The notes under the pieces: generated by a model
What the model saw: only the letters and a program-made list of their open reading frames with translations
What the model was told of the DNA's origin: nothing
Database searches by the model: none
Part shown: piece by piece, positions 58,645 through 64,000 of the stretch
Layout: the number at the start of each line of letters is the position of its first letter
Position numbering within the stretch: position 1 is the stretch's first letter
Made by a program: the position numbers and the translations under genes
Source of the DNA: Nocardioides gansuensis
Lineage (GTDB): Bacteria > Actinomycetota > Actinomycetes > Propionibacteriales > Nocardioidaceae
Assembly: GCF_003076135.1 (NCBI RefSeq)
Contig: NZ_QDGZ01000007.1
Span: 1 to 64,000, forward strand
DNA length: 64,000 bases
Direction: 5' to 3'

Positions 58645-58671
58645 CTCAAGTGGGGTATCGCAGGTGCCGAG
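58645..58671 (+). promoter_or_regulatory. WhiG/FliA-type promoter of the diguanylate cyclase
   Basis: CTCAAG (58645-58650), 15 bases, GCCGAG (58666-58671). Start near 58678, 59 bases before ATG 58737. Only the last -10 base differs from consensus. Confidence 0.75.
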
Positions 58672-58736
58672 GACATCCATGCCCGGGATGTCGGGTGAAC
58701 ACTGGGGCGTGGCCTCCCGGTCCGTGTGGAGGAAGA

Positions 58737-60404
58737 ATGGTGCAGCCGATGGAACGCGACCGCATCCTGGGCAGGCACAGTGCCTCCGGGACCTTGCGTG
58801 AGGACCATGCGCGCCTGTTCTTCGAGCGGTCCTCCCTGCCCCAGGCGTTCACGGACCTGGACGGCGCGCTCATCGCCGTCAACGCCGCCATGACCCACCT
58901 GCTGGGCCGCACCGAGGAGTGGCTGCTGGGTCGGGACGTGGTCGAGGTGCTGCATCCTCTGGACGAGCCCGCCGTGAGCGGCCGGATCGCCGCGCTGCGT
59001 GCGGGAGCGGTCGACATGGTCACCACCGAGGTGGTGGCGTTCCACGCGGAGGGCCACACGGTCCAGCTCCTCGTCGACGTGGCGCTGATCCGCGAACCCA
59101 CCGGTTCACCCCAGTTCGTCGCACTGCTCGCCCACGAGCTCACCGCAGTGCGCACCGTGAGCGAGCGGCTGGCAGGGCAGGAACGTCTCTACCAGGAGCT
59201 GAGCAACCGGGCGGCGGACGCCGCCGTCGTCACGGACGCTGACCTCCTCGTGACCTTCGTGTCGCCGGCCGTCACCGACATGCTCGGCCACGAGCAGGTC
59301 GACGTGCTGTCGACGGACCTGATCGACCTCGTGCACCCCGACGAGCGGCAGGAGGTGCGGGCCACCGTGGCCGAGGTGGTCGCGCACGTCGACAGCAGCG
59401 GCCGGAGGCTGGTCCGCACGCGCACTGCGGCGGGCGAGTGGCGGTGGACCGAGCTGACGATCTTCAACGCGCTCGCGAACCCGGACGTCGGCGGGCTGAT
59501 CCTCAACCTTCGCGACGTCACCGCCGAGCTCGAGGCGGAGCGGTCGGTGCGCGAGTCGGAGGCGCGCTACCGCGCCATCGTGGAGACCGCTCAAGAGGGC
59601 ATCGTCGCCATCGACGCGGCCGGCCAAGTCGGTCTGGCGAACGACCGGATCACCGAGATCCTCGGACTCACGATGGAGGAGGTCCGCGCCAGCACGCGAG
59701 TGCACGACCTGGTCCGCGCGGTGTCACCCGGCGCCGCCGCCACCGGCGTGGTGCGGCAGGAGGTGCGCTACCAACCTCCGGCCGGCGGCGAGCGCGTGCT
59801 GTCCGTGTCGTTGACGCCCCTGCCCGGGGCGGGCCACGACGACGGCACCCTGGTCATGGTCTCCGACGTGACGGAGGCCCACATGATGCAGGAGCGGCTG
59901 CGGCACCAGGCGTTGCACGACCAGCTCACCGGGCTGCCCAACCGCTACCTCTTCGCGGACCGTCTCGAGATGGCTGCGGCGAGGCAGGAGCGGCACCCGG
60001 ACGGCTCGACCGCGGTGATGTACCTCGACCTCGACCGCTTCAAGGGAGTCAACGACACGTACGGCCACGCCGTCGGAGACCGGGTGCTCGCCGGCATCGC
60101 CGATCGGCTGGTGGGTTCCGTGCGTACTTCGGACACGGTCGCACGGCTCGGTGGCGACGAGTTCGCGATCGTCTGCGAGGGACTCGACGAGGAGTCCGCC
60201 CGGGCCGTCGCGACGCGCACCCGCGCGGAGGTCTTCGGCTCCCTCGAGTGGGAGGGCCACCCACTCGCCGTGGACGCCAGCATCGGCATTGCGATGTTCC
60301 CACCGCACGATCCGGCCGAGGCGCTGAACCTCGCCGACACCGCGATGTACCAGGCGAAGCGGCTCGGCGGTGGCGGTGTCATCGTCTTCGGTGTCGACAC
60401 CTGA
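58737..60404 (+). CDS. PAS-PAS-PAS-GGDEF diguanylate cyclase
   Basis: A 555-residue soluble enzyme. Three PAS domains: about 28-140 (SSLPQAFTDLDGALIAVNAA), 150-275 (NRAADAAVVTDADLLVTFVS) and 280-390 (RYRAIVETAQEGIVAIDAAG). GGDEF domain from HDQLTGLPNRYLFADRLEMA with intact ARLGGDEFAIV and an RxxD product-inhibition site (RTSD, five residues before the signature). No EAL. ATG 58737 follows GGAGGAAGA. It has a WhiG-type promoter, so the sigma would raise c-di-GMP, which would then arm RsiG. Confidence 0.92.
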   Translation: MVQPMERDRILGRHSASGTLREDHARLFFERSSLPQAFTDLDGALIAVNAAMTHLLGRTEEWLLGRDVVEVLHPLDEPAVSGRIAALRAGAVDMVTTEVVAFHAEGHTVQLLVDVALIREPTGSPQFVALLAHELTAVRTVSERLAGQERLYQELSNRAADAAVVTDADLLVTFVSPAVTDMLGHEQVDVLSTDLIDLVHPDERQEVRATVAEVVAHVDSSGRRLVRTRTAAGEWRWTELTIFNALANPDVGGLILNLRDVTAELEAERSVRESEARYRAIVETAQEGIVAIDAAGQVGLANDRITEILGLTMEEVRASTRVHDLVRAVSPGAAATGVVRQEVRYQPPAGGERVLSVSLTPLPGAGHDDGTLVMVSDVTEAHMMQERLRHQALHDQLTGLPNRYLFADRLEMAAARQERHPDGSTAVMYLDLDRFKGVNDTYGHAVGDRVLAGIADRLVGSVRTSDTVARLGGDEFAIVCEGLDEESARAVATRTRAEVFGSLEWEGHPLAVDASIGIAMFPPHDPAEALNLADTAMYQAKRLGGGGVIVFGVDT

Positions 60405-60411
60405 TCTAGCA

Positions 60412-60430
60412 GCTGCCGGCTCCTGGCAGC
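60412..60430. terminator. Possible bidirectional terminator between convergent genes
   Basis: GCTGCC-N7-GGCAGC (arms 60412-60417 and 60425-60430) followed by CGGGCTTTCTTC, in the 36-bp gap between the diguanylate cyclase and the convergent flavoprotein gene. Confidence 0.5.
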
Positions 60431-60440
60431 CGGGCTTTCT

Positions 60441-62132
60441 TCAGTCGTCGAGCCGAAGTGGCGCGATCTCGTCGAAGAGGTCACCGGGGCCGGGGTTGCC
60501 GGGCGCCGTGCTGCCGCCGAAGTGGTGCATCACACCCCAGACGGCGTTGAGAGCGGTGGTCACGGCTCCCTCGGCCCACCCGGCCGTCCACGACACGTCG
60601 TCGCCGGCGAGGAACAGACCGCGGTGGTGCTCCGGCAGGCGGTCCTGCATGAAATGCGTGTAGAGCCGCTGCTGGTAGCGGTAGTGACCGGGGAGGTTCG
60701 CCTTGAACGCGCCCATGAACGCGTGCTCGGCCTCCCAGGTCACCGTGGCGGGCGTCGCGATGATGTGCGAGCGGATGTCGACGTCGGGATAGATCTGCTG
60801 CAGCGAGTTGAGCATGATCTCGGTCCGCTCGTGCGCGTCCAGCGGCAGCAGCTTGAGCGAGTCGTCGGCCCAGGTGTAGCTGAGGCAGATCAGGCCCGGA
60901 CGCCCCTCGCCCTGGTCGAGCAGGTAGGTGCCACGGCTCATCCGGTCGGTGAGCGTCATGCTCATCACCTCGCGCCCGGTCACCGGGTCGATGTCCTTCC
61001 AGAACGGCCGGTCGACCAGCACGAAGACCTTGCTGGAGCCCATGTAGTGGGTCCGCTCGATGGCGGTCCAGTGGTCGATGGGCAGGAGCCGCTCGTCGGT
61101 GCGGATGTTGTTGAGCAGCATCCAGGACTGGGCCGTGTAGACGACGGCCGGATAGGTGTCAATGTTGCCGTCGGCGTCGGTGATGGTGAGCCGGTGCGGC
61201 TCGGTGCGGCGGATCCCGGTGACCCGCCCGCGGGGCACGCCACCGGCGTGGAGGCCCTGCACCGACGTGCCCTCCGGCCAGTGGGCCGCGCCGTCCACCG
61301 GCCGCGACCAGAGCCGCAACGGCAGCTGCTGGGAGCCACCCACGATTCCGAGGTGGTGGTCGTCGGCGGCGGTCGCCACGACGCGCAGGACCTCGAGGAT
61401 CGAGTTGGGGTAGTCGGTGTCCCAGCCGCCGGTGCCAAAGCCGACCTGCCCGAAGACCTCGCGGAGCCGGAAGCTCTGGAACGGCACGCTGCGCGCCAGG
61501 AAGCCGTAGAAGGTCTCGTCGTCGTAGCGCCGGACCAGCTCGTTCCAGATCTCCTTCAGCCGGGGCACGTCGCGCTGCCGGACCGCCTCCTGCAGCGGCA
61601 CCAGCGCGGCGAGCTCCTCCAGCGTCTTCTGCCAGGCCTCGGCCACCTCGCGATAGACGTCGGGGAGGTCGGCCAGCGTCCGCGCGTAGTGGCTCTCCCC
61701 CTTGAGGTCGACCACGGTGCTCGACGTGGCCTCGCACAGCGGGTTGGGGAACTGCTGCGTCTCGAGGCCCATCTCGTCGAGGTAGTGGAACAGCGTCGTC
61801 GACGAGGGCGGGAAGCGCATCGCGCCCATCTCCGCCACCACGCCCGGGTGACCCTCGAACGGCACCGACCGCATCCGGCCGCCGATCTGGTCGGCCTCGT
61901 AGACGACGGGCTGGAACCCCATCCGCAGCAGCTCGCGGGCAGCCAGCATCCCGGACAGCCCACCTCCGACCACGGCCACCTTGGTGCCGTGCACGGCGTC
62001 GGGGACCGAGCCGATCCCGTGCGGACTCTTCACGAAGTCGTCGTAGGCGAAGGGGAAGTCGGGGCCGAACATGGTGATCGGCCGGCACTCGGGCTCCTCG
62101 TGCTGGGGCGTGGTGGGCACGGCAGAAGTCAT
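60441..62132 (-). CDS. davB: Flavin monooxygenase/oxidase, lysine 2-monooxygenase-like
   Basis: A 563-residue flavin enzyme. FGPDFPFAYDDFVKSP opens the protein as in lysine and arginine 2-monooxygenases; KVAVVGGGLSGMLAARELLR is the FAD motif, followed by YEADQIGGRMRSV and MGAMRFPPSSTTLFHYLDEM. REVFGQVGFGTGGWDTDYPN and the end FLAGDDVSWTAGWAEGAVTT also match. The reaction turns an amino acid plus O2 into an amide (5-aminopentanamide for lysine). ATG 62132 overlaps the amidase stop. With the next gene it makes a DavB-DavA-type pair; arginine or tryptophan as substrate is possible. Confidence 0.85.
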   Translation of the reverse strand: MTSAVPTTPQHEEPECRPITMFGPDFPFAYDDFVKSPHGIGSVPDAVHGTKVAVVGGGLSGMLAARELLRMGFQPVVYEADQIGGRMRSVPFEGHPGVVAEMGAMRFPPSSTTLFHYLDEMGLETQQFPNPLCEATSSTVVDLKGESHYARTLADLPDVYREVAEAWQKTLEELAALVPLQEAVRQRDVPRLKEIWNELVRRYDDETFYGFLARSVPFQSFRLREVFGQVGFGTGGWDTDYPNSILEVLRVVATAADDHHLGIVGGSQQLPLRLWSRPVDGAAHWPEGTSVQGLHAGGVPRGRVTGIRRTEPHRLTITDADGNIDTYPAVVYTAQSWMLLNNIRTDERLLPIDHWTAIERTHYMGSSKVFVLVDRPFWKDIDPVTGREVMSMTLTDRMSRGTYLLDQGEGRPGLICLSYTWADDSLKLLPLDAHERTEIMLNSLQQIYPDVDIRSHIIATPATVTWEAEHAFMGAFKANLPGHYRYQQRLYTHFMQDRLPEHHRGLFLAGDDVSWTAGWAEGAVTTALNAVWGVMHHFGGSTAPGNPGPGDLFDEIAPLRLDD

Positions 62133-62917
62133 CGCGCGTTCTCCTGTGTCGTGGTGAGCGCGCCGTAGAGCTCGGGGCGACGGTCGCGCAGGTGCGTGTT
62201 AGCGGCGCGCGAGGACGCGAGCCGGGCCGGGTCGATCTCGGCCAGCAACAGCTCTTCACCGGAGCCTGCACGGGCGAGGTCGGCCCCGTCGGGCCCGACC
62301 ACGCAGCTCTCGCCGCAGTACGCCAGCTCGGCCTCCTGGCCGGACCTGTTGGCGTAGGCGACGTACATCTGGTTCTCATACGCTCGCGCCGGTACGACGG
62401 TGCGCGCGACGATCTCGTAGGGCCGCATCAGCGCCGTGGGGACCGCGACCAGGTCGGCACCGGCGAGCGCCAGGGCCCGCACGGCCTCGGGGAACTCCAC
62501 GTCGTAGCAGATCAGGATCCCGATCCGCGCGCCGTCGAGGTCGACGACGGCGAGGTCGCCGGAGCCAGGTGTGAACGTGCGGACGTCGAGGTCGCCGAAC
62601 AGGTGGGACTTGCGGTGCTTGGCCAGCACGGTGCCGTCGCGATCGACCAGCTGGGCGGCGTTGAAGACGTCGTCCCCGTCGCGCTCAGGGAACCCGTACA
62701 GGATCGCGATGCCGGCGCTGCGGGCGATCGCGGCCACCTGGTCGAGCCAGTCCCCGTGCGCCCGCTGCGCCCTCTCCGGCACACCGGGCACGTTGTAGCC
62801 GGTGGTGAACATCTCGGGCGTGATCAGCAGCCGGGCGCCGCGGTCCGAGGCCGTGCCGGCGGCCTCAGCAAGCCCGTCCAGGTCGGCGCGCCCCGTCTGG
62901 AGCACGGCGATCCTCAT
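62129..62917 (-). CDS. davA: Nitrilase-family amidase, 5-aminopentanamidase-like
   Basis: A 262-residue carbon-nitrogen hydrolase. Catalytic triad: Glu in LLITPEMFTTGYN, Lys in HRKSHLFGDLD and Cys in ILICYDVEFPEAVRALA. A second Glu lies in AYCGESCVVGPDG. It would hydrolyse the amide made by the flavoprotein (5-aminopentanamide to 5-aminovalerate if lysine is the substrate). ATG 62917 overlaps the stop of the preceding enzyme (ATGA). Middle gene of the three-gene operon. Confidence 0.87.
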   Translation of the reverse strand: MRIAVLQTGRADLDGLAEAAGTASDRGARLLITPEMFTTGYNVPGVPERAQRAHGDWLDQVAAIARSAGIAILYGFPERDGDDVFNAAQLVDRDGTVLAKHRKSHLFGDLDVRTFTPGSGDLAVVDLDGARIGILICYDVEFPEAVRALALAGADLVAVPTALMRPYEIVARTVVPARAYENQMYVAYANRSGQEAELAYCGESCVVGPDGADLARAGSGEELLLAEIDPARLASSRAANTHLRDRRPELYGALTTTQENAR

Positions 62918-64000
62918 GCGCCCGACCCCGGGTGGGTGGGGGCGAACATCCGCAGCAGCGCGGGCAGCACGACGACGGTCGGGCCGGGCGTGGCCAGGGC
63001 CTCGGCCAGGTCCTGCTGAAGCGTCTGCGGCGTCGTCCGGCGGGCGGGCACGTCGAACGCCTCGGCGAGCGCCACGAAGTCGGGCCGCGCCAGCTCGGTG
63101 GCGTATGCCGCACCGAACGCGCCGGTCATGTACTCGCGGAGGATGCCGTAGCCGCCGTCGTCGACGATGAGCCAGGTCACGTCGAGTCCGAGCTGGCGGG
63201 CGGTGGCCAGGTCGGCCACGCCGTACATCGCTCCGCCGTCACCCGAGACCGCCAGTACCGGACCACTGCCGGCCCGGGAGACCGCGGCGCCGAGCGCGGC
63301 CGGGAAGCCGTAGCCAAGCCCACCGGCGCCCTGGGCGGACTGCATCGAGCCCGAGGTCCGTGCGTCCCAGGCCGACCAGGCCCAGTAGGCGAGGATCGTC
63401 ATGTCCCAGAAGCTGGGTGCGTCGTCCGGCAGCGCGGCGCGGACGGCGTCGAGGACCTGCTGCTCGAGGCCGAGGTCCTGACCGGCGAGCCGGTCGGCCA
63501 CCAGCGCGAGCACCTCGGCGACCCGCTTCTCCGCGACCCCGTCGACCTCGTGCGCGGCGACGGCACCGGCCAGCGCCTCCAGGGTGAGCTGTGCGTCCGC
63601 GTGGACGCCGAGGGCCGCGTGATTGGACTCGAGCTTGCCGAGGTCGGCCTCGATCTGGATGACCCGGCCGCGCGGCCGGAGGGAGTGGTAGTTGCTCGAC
63701 AGCTCGCCCAGGCCGCTGCCCACGACGAGCAGCACGTCGGCGTCCTGGAGGCACTCGGTGGTGTGCCAGTCCTCCAGCCACGACTGGAGCGAGAGCGGGT
63801 GGCCCCACGGGAAGGCGCCCTTGGCCCCGAACGTCGTGACCACGGGGGCGCGCAGCCTCTCGGCCAGCTCCAGCAGTGCCGCCTCGGCACCGGAGCGCAC
63901 CACACCGCCGCCGGCGATGATCGCCGGGCGGTCGGCCCCATCGAGCAGCCGCACCGCCTCGGCGACGAGCTCGGGTCGAGGCGCCAGCACCCGCGGCGAC
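62914..64000 (-). CDS. Thiamine-diphosphate-binding enzyme (partial, N terminus outside window)
   Basis: The visible 362 residues cover the middle (LAPRPELVAEAVRLLDGADR, IIAGGGVVRSGAEAALLELA) and the C-terminal PP domain of an acetolactate-synthase-like enzyme. The thiamine-diphosphate/Mg motif begins VLAVSGDGGAMYGVADLATA (GDG) and ends near DDGGYGILREYM. The pyrimidine domain lies beyond base 64000. Catalytic role in this operon unknown: the pairing with a lysine/arginine monooxygenase and amidase suggests a decarboxylase or oxidase acting on a keto acid or on an amino-acid derivative. Stop overlaps the amidase start. Confidence 0.83.
   Translation of the reverse strand, partial: SPRVLAPRPELVAEAVRLLDGADRPAIIAGGGVVRSGAEAALLELAERLRAPVVTTFGAKGAFPWGHPLSLQSWLEDWHTTECLQDADVLLVVGSGLGELSSNYHSLRPRGRVIQIEADLGKLESNHAALGVHADAQLTLEALAGAVAAHEVDGVAEKRVAEVLALVADRLAGQDLGLEQQVLDAVRAALPDDAPSFWDMTILAYWAWSAWDARTSGSMQSAQGAGGLGYGFPAALGAAVSRAGSGPVLAVSGDGGAMYGVADLATARQLGLDVTWLIVDDGGYGILREYMTGAFGAAYATELARPDFVALAEAFDVPARRTTPQTLQQDLAEALATPGPTVVVLPALLRMFAPTHPGSGA

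Noticed and set aside
1..64000. CRISPR arrays, tRNA, rRNA, insertion sequences, prophage
   Set aside because: I saw no regularly spaced repeats, no cloverleaf-like conserved tRNA motifs, and no transposase, integrase or phage structural gene.

Overview
The window is high-GC, tightly packed bacterial DNA. TANNNT -10 boxes lie 6-7 bases before start codons (leaderless transcripts), genes overlap by ATGA/GTGA, and the gene content (WhiG-type sigma factor, RsiG, Tad and type IV pilus sets without outer-membrane parts, three-helix-bundle and CYTH families) is that of a Gram-positive actinobacterium. Nocardioidaceae, for instance Nocardioides, is my best guess; this is inference, since no rRNA or tRNA is present.

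0-20 kb is an accessory stretch of loosely spaced housekeeping and stress genes: a cut-off wall teichoic acid type transferase, a PhoD phosphatase, a PadR regulator with its membrane partner, two aldo/keto reductases, amylosucrase, a serine hydrolase, a phosphoesterase, CspA and a type I methionine aminopeptidase. It holds several broken genes (CYTH, LuxR/MalT-like, dihydrofolate-reductase-like, a nonsense-truncated phosphoesterase) and long stretches without coding signal. 20.2-24.9 kb is a compact Tad (Flp) pilus operon on the minus strand, flanked by a 65-bp direct repeat derived from the start of cpaF. 25-33 kb carries an alanine-rich EAL protein, a three-gene WxL cell-surface set, and a hybrid kinase - response regulator - EAL operon.

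33-60.4 kb is a complete type IV pilus locus: pilD, pilMNO, two pilT genes, pilB, pilC, pilA and the minor pilins fimT/pilV/pilW/pilX, interrupted by a prolyl oligopeptidase and a giant HPt-REC-GGDEF-methyltransferase fusion. It ends with a WhiG/FliA-family sigma factor and a PAS-GGDEF diguanylate cyclase. Eight sites with a perfect CTCAAG, exactly 15 bases and a GCCGAT-like box stand before nearly every pilus transcription unit, before a matrixin protease and before the diguanylate cyclase. A twin-motif RsiG homologue (c-di-GMP-dependent anti-sigma factor) sits directly behind the first pilT. Together these describe a c-di-GMP-gated sigma switch that would control the pilus regulon and its own second-messenger enzyme. 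This is the most notable system in the window.

60.4-64 kb is a three-gene minus-strand operon for amine/amino-acid catabolism: a thiamine-diphosphate enzyme (cut by the window edge), a nitrilase-family amidase and a lysine 2-monooxygenase-like flavoprotein.
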